64,000 bases of DNA from Brevibacillus centrosporus (GCF_003710815.1 NZ_RHHP01000032.1:50311-114310), one strand, 5' to 3'. Positions 41,139 to 50,610 are shown, counted from the stretch's first letter. Numbers and translations: made by a program. The notes: generated by a model from the letters alone, not told the origin.

Positions 41139-41402
41139 ATGATTCAGTTTCAAGTAACCGTAACGGTCGAGGGCGGGCTGCATGCTCGTCCGGCTGCTCT
41201 CTTCGTTAGCCGCACGTCCCAGTCCCAATCCAAGATTACCTTGAACAAAGGGGAGAAAATAGCTGACGGTCGCAGCATTCTCGGCATCATGACCTTAGGT
41301 ATTTCCCAGGGTGATCATTTGACCATTCAAGTCGACGGCTCTGACGAAGAGCGTGTCGCGGCTGAAATCCAACAGCTTTTTCAGCAGGAATTCGCAAGCT
41401 AA
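41139..41402 (+). CDS. ptsH: Phosphocarrier protein HPr
   Basis: 87 residues. H15 in GLHARPAA is phosphorylated by EI, and S46 in DGRSILGIM is the HPr-kinase site used in carbon catabolite control. RBS AGGAGG. Confidence 0.97.
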   Translation: MIQFQVTVTVEGGLHARPAALFVSRTSQSQSKITLNKGEKIADGRSILGIMTLGISQGDHLTIQVDGSDEERVAAEIQQLFQQEFAS

Positions 41403-41434
41403 TCACACTCCAGAAAGAGGACGGTGAGTTACTT

Positions 41435-43147
41435 ATGTTAAAAGGTATTCCGGTCTCTGCTGGCATCGCTATCGCTCCCATCGTCCGGCTGTCTCAGGAT
41501 CAACCAATTGCGCACGAGACAGCCATCTCTTCTGCTGATGTAAGCAGCCACCAATCCCGTCTCGCACAAAGCATCGAGCTTGCCCGCCAGCAGCTGGAGC
41601 AACTGAGAGTGCAGACGGAAGAACAGCTCGGAGCAGAAAAGGCAGCTATCCTGTCCGCACACCTCGCGTTCTTAGACGATCCCGCGTTCACAGGGGAAAT
41701 GAATAGCGCCATTGAAAGCCAGCTTCTCAGTGCTTCCGCAGCCGTTTCACAGGTAGCCGATCAATTCATCTCCCTGTTCGAGAGCATGGACGATGCCTAC
41801 ATGCGCGAGCGAGCTGACGATATTCGCGATGTGAGCAGACGCCTCATTCGCAACCTTTCCGGAGAAGAATCATCGGTGAGCTTCCCGGAAGAGCCGTTCA
41901 TCCTCATTGCCGTAGATGTGACCCCTTCTGAAACCCTGCAGCTGCCTCTGTCGCACGTACGGGGCATCGCAACGGTAAAGGGAGGCTCTACCTCGCACGC
42001 AGCCATTTTAGCGCGATCACTTGGCATTCCCGCTGTGATGGGTGTAGGGGAGGCTTTGTTTTCACAAATGGAGTCCGAGACGCTGCTCATTTTGGACGGC
42101 GCCACTGGCCAGCTGTACCCCGCTCCCGACGAGGAAACTCGCAAGCGCTACGAGGCAAAGGCAGAAGAGGAAGCCATCGAGCGAGTTGCCTACGAAGCTA
42201 TGAAGGACCTGCCTGCAAAGACCCTCGATGGTCACCGTGTTCATCTGATGGCGAACATGGCTGTCCCGGAAGAAGCAGATGCGCTGGTCGCATCGGGAGT
42301 AGAAGGGATCGGGCTGTTCCGTTCCGAGTTTCTGTTTATGGACCGCAGTACCCTTCCTGATGAGGAAGAGCAGTTCCAGGCTTACAAGCGTGTAGCCCTT
42401 GCCTTTGGCGACAAGCCCGTGATTATCCGTACCTTGGATGTGGGCGGCGACAAGCACTTGCCTGCTCTCGCTCTCGAAAAGGAAGAAAATCCGTTTCTCG
42501 GCTTCCGAGCCATTCGTATTTCGCTCGCTCGGCCAGAGCTGTTCCAGGTTCAGCTTCGCGCTCTGCTGCGTGCCAGTGCTTTTGGCCGACTGCTCATCAT
42601 GTTTCCGATGATTTCTCACCTCGAGCAGCTTCGCGCGGCTAAAAGCATCCTGGAGCAAGCCAAATCGCAGCTTCGCGAGGAAGGCGTCGCGTTTGACGAG
42701 AACATCGCAGTCGGTATGATGATGGAAATTCCGGCGGCATGCCTGCAGGCAGATGCGTTTGCCAAAGAGGTCCAATTCTTCAGCATCGGCACCAATGATC
42801 TAGTGCAGTACACCTTGGCCGTCGATCGCATGAATGGGAATATCGCTGACTTGTACAGCTATTACCATCCGGCTGTTCTTCGTCTGATCTCCCAGGTCAT
42901 CGAGGCCTCGCACCGTGCTGGTATCTGGACAGGACTGTGCGGGGAAATGGCTGGCGATCCTGTCGCAACAGAGCTGCTGCTCGGACTCGGACTGGATGAG
43001 TTCAGCGGAGCTGCATCCGTCATGCCAAAAGTCAAACAACGCATCCGCACCACAACAATAGAGCAAGCCAAACGTACCGCAAGCCACGTCCTCACTCTTT
43101 CGACTACCGAAGACGTCATTGCGTTTTTGAACAACAAAGCAGAGTAA
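41435..43147 (+). CDS. ptsI: PTS enzyme I
   Basis: Phosphoenolpyruvate-protein phosphotransferase, 570 residues. Active histidine H188 in GGSTSHAAILARSLGIPAVM; C-terminal PEP-binding signature around FFSIGTNDLVQYTLAVDR. The swivelling N-terminal half and TIM-barrel C-terminal half are complete. Donates phosphate to HPr just upstream. Confidence 0.97.
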   Translation: MLKGIPVSAGIAIAPIVRLSQDQPIAHETAISSADVSSHQSRLAQSIELARQQLEQLRVQTEEQLGAEKAAILSAHLAFLDDPAFTGEMNSAIESQLLSASAAVSQVADQFISLFESMDDAYMRERADDIRDVSRRLIRNLSGEESSVSFPEEPFILIAVDVTPSETLQLPLSHVRGIATVKGGSTSHAAILARSLGIPAVMGVGEALFSQMESETLLILDGATGQLYPAPDEETRKRYEAKAEEEAIERVAYEAMKDLPAKTLDGHRVHLMANMAVPEEADALVASGVEGIGLFRSEFLFMDRSTLPDEEEQFQAYKRVALAFGDKPVIIRTLDVGGDKHLPALALEKEENPFLGFRAIRISLARPELFQVQLRALLRASAFGRLLIMFPMISHLEQLRAAKSILEQAKSQLREEGVAFDENIAVGMMMEIPAACLQADAFAKEVQFFSIGTNDLVQYTLAVDRMNGNIADLYSYYHPAVLRLISQVIEASHRAGIWTGLCGEMAGDPVATELLLGLGLDEFSGAASVMPKVKQRIRTTTIEQAKRTASHVLTLSTTEDVIAFLNNKAE

Positions 43148-43300
43148 CTGTTTTGTTGTTTTACCCCAGAGCTTGAAAGCGATTTCAATCACATCGATCA
43201 GAATAGTCTTCTCCGGGCAATCTTCGTGCTCTCATCCTCTGCCTTTCATCCGGAGAACGGCTTTTTTGATATACATCTCATTCCTAAGGAGGTTTTCCTT

Positions 43301-44740
43301 ATGCTCGCCTTTCTGCAAAAGATTGGGAAAGCACTGATGCTCCCAGTCGCCACGTTGCCGGCCGCAGCGCTCTTGCTTCGCTTCGGTGCCATCAACTACG
43401 AAACCGAGTTTCACCTGGGATCAGCTGTTGGTGGTTTCCTGAACCAGTACATTGCACCTTTCCTGCTCGCTGGCGGATCTGCTATTTTCGATAACTTATC
43501 TTTGATCTTCGCCGTCGGTGTCGCAATCGGTCTGGCTGGAGACGCTGTAGCCGCCTTGGCTGCTGTGATCGCCTACATGGTACTGACTGCCGTGCTGTCC
43601 AAAGTGCCGGCTGCCATGCCGTTCATCGCTGATGATGCGAAGCTGAACATGGGTGTTCTCGGCGGTATCCTCGCGGGTGGGGTTGCTGCTTACTGCTACA
43701 ACCGTTATCACAACATCAAGCTCCCTGAATGGCTGGGCTTCTTCGGGGGAAAACGCTTCGTTCCTATCATCACTTCACTTAGCATGGTCATTATCGGTTT
43801 GCTCTTCGGGATCGTTTGGGGTCCAATCCAAGACGCTTTGACCAGCATGGGTAACTGGATCGTCGGTCTGGGCGCACTGGGTGCCGGTTTGTTCGGCTTC
43901 TTCAACCGCCTTCTCATCCCATTTGGACTGCACCACGTGCTAAACGCCATTGCCTGGTTCCAAATCGGTGACTTTACCGATGCAGCAGGAAAGGTGGTCC
44001 ACGGCGACCTGAATCGTTTCTTCGCGGGTGACAAATCCGCTGGTATGTTTATGACAGGCTTCTTCCCGATCATGATGTTCGCTCTGCCTGCAGCTGCATT
44101 TGCCATCATTCACACAGCAAAACCGGAAAAACGCAAGGCAATCGCTTCTGTCTTTATCGGTACGGCGCTCGCTTCCTTCCTGACAGGGATTACTGAGCCA
44201 TTGGAATTCGCGTTCATGTTCGCAGCTCCCCTGCTGTATGTCATCCACGCGGTTTTGACCGGGGTATCCGGGTATATTGTTACAGCGATGGGCATCAAGC
44301 ACGGCTTTGGCTTCTCTGCTGGCTTGATTGACTACGGGCTGAACTTCCCGCTCTCCACCAACGCATGGCTGATTATCCCGATCGGTCTGGCGTTTGCAGT
44401 CGTTTACTACTTCCTGTTCCGTATCTTGATCGTGAAGATGAACATCAAGACTCCTGGACGTGAAGATGACGATGTCGAAGTCAGCACAACAGGAGGCACT
44501 AATACCATGCAGGAGAAAGCACAAAAAGTACTGACCCTCATCGGAGGAAAAGAAAACGTCGTGAACGTAGACGCGTGCATCACCCGTTTGCGCCTCGTCC
44601 TCAAAGACGACAAGGTCGTCAATGAAAAAGGGCTGAAGGACCTCGGGGCTGCTGGTGTCATGAAGCTTGGTCAGGGCAGCGTTCAAGTCGTTTTCGGTAC
44701 ACAATCCGAGCTGTTGAAGGACGAAATCACAAAGCTCTAA
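43301..44740 (+). CDS. PTS EIICB permease, GlcNAc/glucose family
   Basis: 479 residues from the ATG at 43301 with AAGGAGG; the frame is open back to 43226 without an RBS. EIIC domain about 1-385 (QKIGKALMLPVATLPAAALLL, GVLGGILAGGVAAYCYNRYH, WLGFFGGKRFVPIIT, GITEPLEFAFMF), then EIIB at 400-479 with C-x5-type DACITRLRLVL. The IIC is closest in wording to NagE (GlcNAc), so GlcNAc is the favoured substrate; PtsG-type glucose uptake is the alternative. No EIIA domain; Crr supplies it. Confidence 0.88.
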   Translation: MLAFLQKIGKALMLPVATLPAAALLLRFGAINYETEFHLGSAVGGFLNQYIAPFLLAGGSAIFDNLSLIFAVGVAIGLAGDAVAALAAVIAYMVLTAVLSKVPAAMPFIADDAKLNMGVLGGILAGGVAAYCYNRYHNIKLPEWLGFFGGKRFVPIITSLSMVIIGLLFGIVWGPIQDALTSMGNWIVGLGALGAGLFGFFNRLLIPFGLHHVLNAIAWFQIGDFTDAAGKVVHGDLNRFFAGDKSAGMFMTGFFPIMMFALPAAAFAIIHTAKPEKRKAIASVFIGTALASFLTGITEPLEFAFMFAAPLLYVIHAVLTGVSGYIVTAMGIKHGFGFSAGLIDYGLNFPLSTNAWLIIPIGLAFAVVYYFLFRILIVKMNIKTPGREDDDVEVSTTGGTNTMQEKAQKVLTLIGGKENVVNVDACITRLRLVLKDDKVVNEKGLKDLGAAGVMKLGQGSVQVVFGTQSELLKDEITKL

Positions 44741-44747
44741 AATAAAA

Positions 44748-44786
44748 TGGCCCGGTAACGGTTTATCCGTCCGGGCTTATTTTTAT
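44748..44786 (+). terminator. PTS operon terminator
   Basis: GCCCGGTAACGG...CCGTCCGGGC followed by TTATTTTT. Confidence 0.85.
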
Positions 44787-44843
44787 TCCTATTCATCGAA
44801 TCCAGCGTCGGTGTCATTTCGGCGCTTCTTTGTTGTTCACCAG

Positions 44844-45197
44844 TTAGTCATTGGAACGGTCGCAATCCGCCGGGTCCTTTGGGTCCAGCACGATCCATTC
44901 CTGTGCCCAGCTCTCGATTCCTTTTAATACGGGCTCCATGGCAAGCCCCATCTGTGTGAGAGAATACTCTACCCGTACAGGGGCAGAATCGGTGAAGACT
45001 TCGCGATGCACAAGGCCTTCCTTCTCCAGATCCTTCAATCTTTCAGAAAGTAGCCTTCCGCTAACTGGCAGAGCGCCTTCCAGCGCACAAAAACGCTGCG
45101 GTCCCTCCAGTAACTGATATAAGATTAGCCCCGTCCATCGCTTCCCAAGCATTTGCATGCCTTTTTCGAATTTCGGACAAAGGGAGGACTGTTTCAT
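44844..45197 (-). CDS. HxlR-family regulator (YodB/CatR-like)
   Basis: Winged-helix protein of 117 residues from the ATG at 45197, which has GAGGTGA 6 nt upstream; the frame is open to 45248. N-terminal C7 in LCPKFEKG is where thiol redox sensors of the YodB/CatR group carry their reactive cysteine. The HTH region is ILYQLLEGPQRF... Divergent from a DoxX gene with a perfect palindrome between them. Probably represses that gene. Confidence 0.85.
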   Translation of the reverse strand: MKQSSLCPKFEKGMQMLGKRWTGLILYQLLEGPQRFCALEGALPVSGRLLSERLKDLEKEGLVHREVFTDSAPVRVEYSLTQMGLAMEPVLKGIESWAQEWIVLDPKDPADCDRSND

Positions 45198-45320
45198 CGG
45201 AATCACCTCATTCTCCTTTAGTATAACGCTCTTTTGCTGATCCTTCAAAAGAGAATGCGCGGAAACGGGCGCTTTCCCCTCGGTTTCGATTGGGTGTTTT
45301 TTCTTAGAGAGATTAGTTTC

Positions 45321-45376
45321 TTGACACGAAACTTTTCTTATTATAAACTAACTAACGAAAAGTAACTATGTTACTT
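45321..45376 (+). promoter_or_regulatory. Promoter and operator of the DoxX gene
   Basis: TTGACA (45321-45326), 17 nt, TAAACT (45344-45349). The perfect palindrome AAGTAAC-TAT-GTTACTT (45360-45376) covers about +4 to +20, a classic repression site for the divergent HxlR regulator. Confidence 0.8.
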
Positions 45377-45406
45377 AAAATAAATTCTTCTTGGAGGTAA
45401 TTATAC

Positions 45407-45817
45407 ATGTCTTCTCGTTTTGAATGGAGTGCTATTGTTTTACGTTTTATCGCTGGGATCACGTTCGTCATTCACGGTATCGCCAAGTTCCAAATGGGCC
45501 TGGATAACGTCGCAGGCTTCTTCGGCACCATGGGATTGCCTGCTTTTATCGCTTATTTTGTCGCTTTCGTTGAAGTCATTGGCGGGATCACACTGATTCT
45601 CGGATTGGGTACGCGCATTTTCGCTGGTGTATTGGCGATTGTCATGATTGGTGCCATCGTCAAAGCAAAGCTGGCTGCTGGGTTTATGGGCAGCAATGGT
45701 GGCGCCGGCTATGAGCTGGAATTGGCTCTACTCGCCATTACGGCTTCCCTCGCAATCAGTGGCAGCAACAAGCTCAGTCTGGATAATGCCCTTTTCGGCA
45801 AAAAGAACCTCGCTTAA
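45407..45817 (+). CDS. DoxX family membrane protein (CatD-like)
   Basis: Four-helix protein of 136 residues: FIAGITFVIHGIAKFQMG, AYFVAFVEVIGGITLILGLG, MIGAIVKAKLAAGFMG, LALLAITASLAI. DoxX-like proteins under YodB/CatR control (CatD) take part in quinone or thiol-stress defence; that role is inferred. RBS TGGAGG. Confidence 0.88.
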   Translation: MSSRFEWSAIVLRFIAGITFVIHGIAKFQMGLDNVAGFFGTMGLPAFIAYFVAFVEVIGGITLILGLGTRIFAGVLAIVMIGAIVKAKLAAGFMGSNGGAGYELELALLAITASLAISGSNKLSLDNALFGKKNLA

Positions 45818-45830
45818 TTGTTCGTATTTC

Positions 45831-45877
45831 GGAAGTGCCCGAAGCCGCATCTGTGTGGCGGACGGCACTTTTTTTCT
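45831..45877 (+). terminator. DoxX gene terminator
   Basis: AAGTGCC...GGCACTT followed by seven T. Confidence 0.8.
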
Positions 45878-45884
45878 TTTAGGA

Positions 45885-45914
45885 GAAAAAAAGCCCCACA
45901 AAGGTAGGGCTCTT
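45885..45914 (-). terminator. MFS gene terminator
   Basis: Minus strand AGCCCTAC-CTTT-GTGGGGCT plus TTTTTTT. Confidence 0.8.
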
Positions 45915-45919
45915 CCTGC

Positions 45920-47155
45920 TTACTGACCGGATGCGGGCAGCGTTACTCGTTTTTCCTGCAGCTTCTTCCTGTTCGAGGCTTGATGGTACAGACGGAAATA
46001 TACGATTCCCGCAAAGGCGACAATCAATGAGGAGATCAAGTACATCGAGCTGAAATTCATGGCCGAAGCAATGATCCCCAGCACGAATGATCCGATCCCC
46101 ATTCCCAAATCGAACAACAAATAATAGGTTCCCGTCGCCACACCTCTTCTCTCTATCGGTGCGGACTTGAGCGCGATGGCCTGGAAGCTCGGGAAGACAC
46201 TGCCGTAGCCTAGTCCAATAACCGCGCTCGCTACCAGGAACAGCATGGGTCCGTTTGCCAGACTCAGTAAAATCAGCCCAATTGCGTAAAAAATAATACT
46301 CGGGTAAATGACGACATGCTCGCCCATCCGGTCAAACAGCTTCCCGGTAAATGGTCGGGACAGTACGATCATGACTGCATAAATCACAAAGAAATAGCTC
46401 GATACCTCTGCTGCCCCAATCTCTTTGGCATAAACGGGGATAAAGGATAAGAGTCCACTGTAGGCAAAGGACATGAGACAAGCAGTCAGTGAGATCGGCA
46501 TCGCGCCTGGTTCAATGAAGTTTTTCCAATGAAACTCTTGATCCGCTCTCTTCTTCACAGATGCCTGAGCTTCCTGCACTTTGGTCAATCCACCGCAAAC
46601 GAAGGAAATGATAGCAAACACAGAAATCAGCATACATAAAACGGAAAAGCTATACGTGTTCATGATCAGCAGCCCTACAAACGGACCGATGACCATCGCC
46701 AAATTCATAAACAGCGCATAGTAGCCAATGCCTTCCCCTTTTCGGGCTTCAGGAACGAGATCAGTGGCAATGGCAGCCATAGCGGTAGTCGCAAAGCCGA
46801 AGCTCAGCCCGTGCACAAAGCGTAGTCCCAAGAGAAAAAGAAAGCCGAGAGCTCCCGCGTACGTGAAAGCGGAAAGCATAAACAAAGCGGATGCAAGGAT
46901 GGCTACCTTTTTCTTGCCGAGCTCATCCACCCATTTCCCGGCGATCGGTCGAGCGATTACAGCCGCGATAATAAAGAACGTTAGAGTCAAGCCCACTTCC
47001 CGTTCGCCGCCGCGCATCGTATCCATGATATAGATCGGAAGCGTCGCGACGAGAGCATAGTACGTCATAAACAAAAACAAGCTGCTCAAGCATATTTTGA
47101 TGAAGTCCCTGGTCCATAGGGGCTGTTTATCCAAATGAATCTCTCTCCTATCCAC
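45920..47155 (-). CDS. MFS multidrug-type transporter
   Basis: Twelve-helix major facilitator, 411 residues. Motif A-like segment between TM2 and TM3 (GKWVDELGKKKVAILAS) and the mid-protein loop are present. It follows a MarR gene by 16 nt on the same strand, the usual arrangement of a drug efflux pump under MarR repression. Substrate unknown. Confidence 0.88.
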   Translation of the reverse strand: MDRREIHLDKQPLWTRDFIKICLSSLFLFMTYYALVATLPIYIMDTMRGGEREVGLTLTFFIIAAVIARPIAGKWVDELGKKKVAILASALFMLSAFTYAGALGFLFLLGLRFVHGLSFGFATTAMAAIATDLVPEARKGEGIGYYALFMNLAMVIGPFVGLLIMNTYSFSVLCMLISVFAIISFVCGGLTKVQEAQASVKKRADQEFHWKNFIEPGAMPISLTACLMSFAYSGLLSFIPVYAKEIGAAEVSSYFFVIYAVMIVLSRPFTGKLFDRMGEHVVIYPSIIFYAIGLILLSLANGPMLFLVASAVIGLGYGSVFPSFQAIALKSAPIERRGVATGTYYLLFDLGMGIGSFVLGIIASAMNFSSMYLISSLIVAFAGIVYFRLYHQASNRKKLQEKRVTLPASGQ

Positions 47156-47171
47156 GCGGCACCATTCTTTA

Positions 47172-47597
47172 CTATTCCGCGTTTACATTCTCTCTGATTT
47201 TTGAAAGCAATTGCTTCAGAAAAGCGATTTCCTCCTTTGATATTCCCCTGAGCGCGACTTCGTGGACGTGTTCATCGATCGGTATCAGCTGCTCGGTAAT
47301 CTCTCTTCCCGCTTCCGTCAGACAGACCAACGAGGAGCGCTTGTCTTCCGGGTTTGGCTGTCGGACCAGGTATCCCTTACGTTCCAGCAAGTCGGATATT
47401 CTCGTTACATTCGCCTGGTCCTTTCCGACTCGTTTACTCAGTTCTTTTATCGTGAGTCGATCTTCTTCCTCCAAGCCTTTTAATACTGACCACTGTTCAG
47501 TCGTGACATCCATATGACTGAACGCACTCGTCAAAAACCGCGTCATGCTGCGACCCGTATTATTGATCAGAAACCCTACCGCATCATCCAGCTTCAA
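47172..47597 (-). CDS. MarR family transcriptional regulator
   Basis: 141 residues with winged HTH (TIKELSKRVGKDQANVTRIS, wing GYLVRQPNPEDKRSSLV). Expected to repress itself and the MFS gene. A 14-bp palindrome lies 38 nt upstream of its start. Confidence 0.92.
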   Translation of the reverse strand: MKLDDAVGFLINNTGRSMTRFLTSAFSHMDVTTEQWSVLKGLEEEDRLTIKELSKRVGKDQANVTRISDLLERKGYLVRQPNPEDKRSSLVCLTEAGREITEQLIPIDEHVHEVALRGISKEEIAFLKQLLSKIRENVNAE

Positions 47598-47634
47598 AAA
47601 TGCCCCCTCCTTTCGCCGCTCAATTTACATGTCA

Positions 47635-47648
47635 TAACATATATGTTA
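47635..47648. promoter_or_regulatory. MarR operator candidate
   Basis: Perfect palindrome TAACATA-TATGTTA, extended with near symmetry to TGTAACATATATGTTATG, just upstream of the marR gene. Confidence 0.6.
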
Positions 47649-47729
47649 CAGCAAACAAAATAATAACATAGGTAAGGAATGGGACGCAATCCGAGAAAAA
47701 GAAAAACGCTTATCCAGATAAGAGTTTCC

Positions 47730-48572
47730 TTAGGACCAGTGTGTTGGCCGTGCAAACGAGGGTGGCAGCTTTGTACGAGCGTCGCCCTTTGCAGCATTTA
47801 GTTGTGGCTGTGTTAAGAAAAGGCTGTCGGACAAGTCTGCTCCCCGCAGGTCCGTATCCCGGAAATCTGCGCCGATCAGATCAGCCATTCGCAGATCTGC
47901 TTCCCGAAGGTCAGCAGCGATCAGGTACGCCCCTCTCAGGTTTGCACCTCGAAGATCCGCTCCTCTGAGCTTGGCACCGATCAAATCTGCTCCTCTGCCG
48001 AATGTCTTCTTTTTTCCTTTTTGCAAGGACACCGCTTTCGCCCGTACAAGCTCACTCGTCTTCAGGAGCCACTCATTTACTCGAGCCCGATGAGCCGCTA
48101 TGTCTACTCTTTGCAGCGCGTCCGGGCGTAGCTCTGTCAGTCTTTTTGTCTCATCAAAAGCAGCTTTGAGGGAATCCTGGATAGAATGTGCGGCTTCCAG
48201 TGTCAGGGCCTCCGTCAAATACCAGAGCAGCTCATGCAGCTGCCACATGAGCGGAAACACTTCAAACATCTGCCTCGCTACCTGCGGATGCTGACGCCAA
48301 TCGCTGCCCTGGAACGTTTTTTGTGAGACCTTTTGTCCCGCTCCAAAGCAGTCAAACACGGTACATCCTCGAAAGCCAATGTCCCTTAGCTTGCTATGGA
48401 CGCTGCACCGGTAGTCGGACTGCAAGTTGCTACAGGGCTGGCCTCCGTCCTTGTTCACGGCGAAATCAGATGAGGCTGCAAAGGGCAGTGCACCACAGCA
48501 CAAGCCAAAGCAGCTGTCACAATCTCCTTTTAGCAATTGTCTCTCTTGGTCATTTATCTTTGACATAGACAT
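47730..48572 (-). CDS. Cys-rich plus pentapeptide-repeat protein
   Basis: 280 residues. The N-terminal 75 residues are cysteine-rich (CDSCFGLCCGA, CSNL, CSVH, GCTVFDCFGAG), possibly metal-binding. A helical middle follows, then about ten A(D/N)LRxA-type pentapeptide repeats (residues 190-255), which form a right-handed quadrilateral beta helix. No function is established for this combination. It may mimic DNA or act as a scaffold. Confidence 0.88.
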   Translation of the reverse strand: MSMSKINDQERQLLKGDCDSCFGLCCGALPFAASSDFAVNKDGGQPCSNLQSDYRCSVHSKLRDIGFRGCTVFDCFGAGQKVSQKTFQGSDWRQHPQVARQMFEVFPLMWQLHELLWYLTEALTLEAAHSIQDSLKAAFDETKRLTELRPDALQRVDIAAHRARVNEWLLKTSELVRAKAVSLQKGKKKTFGRGADLIGAKLRGADLRGANLRGAYLIAADLREADLRMADLIGADFRDTDLRGADLSDSLFLTQPQLNAAKGDARTKLPPSFARPTHWS

Positions 48573-48603
48573 AGGGACCTCCTCATACCGTCGTTACAGA
48601 TAA

Positions 48604-48650
48604 TAAAAACACGACTCCCCCGCTTCTGGTGGCGAAGGAATCGTGCTTGT
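48604..48650 (-). terminator. Terminator of the SpoIIP-like gene
   Basis: Minus strand CACGATTCCTTCGCC...GGGGGAGTCGTG followed by TTTTTATT; stem with mismatches. Confidence 0.65.
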
Positions 48651-48652
48651 CT

Positions 48653-50407
48653 TTATTGAAATGCGATTTGTGACTCCAGCATATAGTTGGTGAACACGTC
48701 GGCGAAGGCCTCAGCCGTGTTGTAGCACTCTTCAAGCGTATTGTTGGTTCCGCCAAACTCAAGCAGCAGACTTCCCTCGGAAACAGACTGATTGTAGACG
48801 CCGTTTCCTTCGTTCGTTCCTTTCAAAATCACTCCGCGGGACAAGCCGGGATAGTTCGCTTCCAATCGTGCATGCAGAGCTTCCGCCAGTTTTTTGTTTT
48901 CCAGGTAAGTCGGGTTGGCTGTTCCGATTACGAACAAGACTCGCGAATACGTCTTTCCGTTGATGGTGATGGCGACCTTGCTGCGCGGTTCGTCACTATC
49001 CCGATGTATATCAAAAATGTATTTCAGATTCGGGCTCACCGCTGCCGCTGCCGCCACCGCTTTATACGATTCCGTGTAGGACATCGCGAAGCTTTTCTTT
49101 TGCTCGGCCAGCTTCTGGGCAAAGTCGTCCTGGTTGACCATTGTCGCAATCCCTTTGGCTTGCAGCAAATCACCCAAACGTTTTCCAACCAAGGTAATAT
49201 TGATTTCCGGGTCGTCAACAGAGCTTCCCTGTGTATTGCGGGCAACATTTCTCCACGACTCCCGGTTATGCGTAGAGTAGATGTACACTTTTTCGTTTCC
49301 GACCATTCCGCCGTTGTAGCCTACACCCAAGGGATCTACTCCGTTAGAAGGGGTGCTGGTCGTCGGCTGAATCAGGTCTACAATCCATCCAGCTATGTAG
49401 GCGGTAGAACCGTCGGACATCCGGATCAAATACCAGTCGCCTTTCGATTGCACGACGGGAAACACCTGGCCGGGCTGAGCATTCCCCACGACCGGATAAT
49501 TGGTTCCGGGGCCGCTTCTCAGATTGGTATCGGCATTTTTTACCCGAATCGAGGCTTCCTGCTGTGTCGGAGCGGGATCTGGATTTGGTGCAGGAGTCGG
49601 TGAAGGAATAGGATCTGGCGTCACGGATACTTCGCTCGGTACCGTCTGACCTGTCTCATCCGGTGCGATCGGCTTATAGATGTAGGCGTACGTTCCTGCG
49701 TAATTGATCGTATACCAGCCATTTGCATAGCCGTATTGATTGACAATCGTTCCTGCGCTCAATTGACCAAGCACTGTGCCCAAAAAGTCTGGAGCCGTGT
49801 ACACATCGACTCCTTCGGTCAATGCAATCGTTCCTGTCCCTGCATCAACTGGGTAGGTAGGAGCAACTGGCTCAGTTGGTGTCGGAATCGGTGTTGGTGC
49901 CGGGGCTGGCGTAGGGACAGGGGTAGGTGCTGGCGCAGCTGTTTCGGTCAAATAGCGTATGTTTACCCATCCATTTGCCTGATCTGAAAGCTTGATCTGT
50001 GCCCAATCCCCTTGTTTTTTCACTTGCAAAAATACGCCGTTTTTATCGATAATCTGCAAGATTTGGGCAGCTGCATTTGGTTCTGCCCGAACATTCAGCA
50101 TGTCTACGGTACTTTTTACGTATTTGATCTGAGGGACCTCGATCATTTTTACGTACTTGTTATTGATCCAACCCGTCTTTCCACTGGCAAGCTTCACCTG
50201 TGTCCAATCTTTTTGCTCCGTAACGATTGGCAGTCGCGTTGCTTTTGTGACCGTTCCCACGATTTGCGTGGTTGTTCCAGGCGCACTACGAATATTTAAC
50301 TGATCGACTGCGACCTCGACATGGGTAGCTGCTTCGGCAAATGACGGGGGCATCAGCATCATCAGGAAACAAACAGCTAGTAAGCTCTTTTTTACTCGTA
50401 CCACCAA
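48653..50407 (-). CDS. Secreted SH3-repeat protein with C-terminal SpoIIP-like amidase domain
   Basis: 584 residues. Signal peptide (KKSLLAVCFLMMLMPPSFAEA, cut near residue 27). Four SH3b repeats at about 28-87, 93-150, 190-247 and 286-343, each with the VxxLNIRSAPG or NLRSGPG signature, separated by Pro/Thr/Ala-rich linkers. C-terminal domain (about 360-580) with VYIYSTHNRESW and FDIHRDS and a SLLLEFGG segment, the zinc-amidase pattern of SpoIIP. SpoIIP cleaves peptidoglycan stem peptides during engulfment, usually without SH3 repeats. Here a vegetative wall role is possible. Confidence 0.88.
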   Translation of the reverse strand: MVVRVKKSLLAVCFLMMLMPPSFAEAATHVEVAVDQLNIRSAPGTTTQIVGTVTKATRLPIVTEQKDWTQVKLASGKTGWINNKYVKMIEVPQIKYVKSTVDMLNVRAEPNAAAQILQIIDKNGVFLQVKKQGDWAQIKLSDQANGWVNIRYLTETAAPAPTPVPTPAPAPTPIPTPTEPVAPTYPVDAGTGTIALTEGVDVYTAPDFLGTVLGQLSAGTIVNQYGYANGWYTINYAGTYAYIYKPIAPDETGQTVPSEVSVTPDPIPSPTPAPNPDPAPTQQEASIRVKNADTNLRSGPGTNYPVVGNAQPGQVFPVVQSKGDWYLIRMSDGSTAYIAGWIVDLIQPTTSTPSNGVDPLGVGYNGGMVGNEKVYIYSTHNRESWRNVARNTQGSSVDDPEINITLVGKRLGDLLQAKGIATMVNQDDFAQKLAEQKKSFAMSYTESYKAVAAAAAVSPNLKYIFDIHRDSDEPRSKVAITINGKTYSRVLFVIGTANPTYLENKKLAEALHARLEANYPGLSRGVILKGTNEGNGVYNQSVSEGSLLLEFGGTNNTLEECYNTAEAFADVFTNYMLESQIAFQ

Positions 50408-50518
50408 GAAACTCGCTCCCCCTCCTCTTTATTTTTTGGAAAATACATCCTGAGGTAAGAGTTCTCGGCTTGTCTACATTTTCCTCCATACAGCGACATC
50501 TTTTGCCCCCAGCAAATA

Positions 50519-50557
50519 AAAAAGAGGATGAAGCGACATGCTTCACCCTTTTCTCCC
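50519..50557 (-). terminator. Terminator of the small membrane gene
   Basis: Minus strand AAAAGGGTGAAGC-ATGTC-GCTTCATCCTCTTTT then TTAT. Confidence 0.65.
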
Positions 50558-50610
50558 TCCCTTTATTGCTTAACCCATGCCTTTAGAGATGAACACCATC
50601 GGTAACGGGC

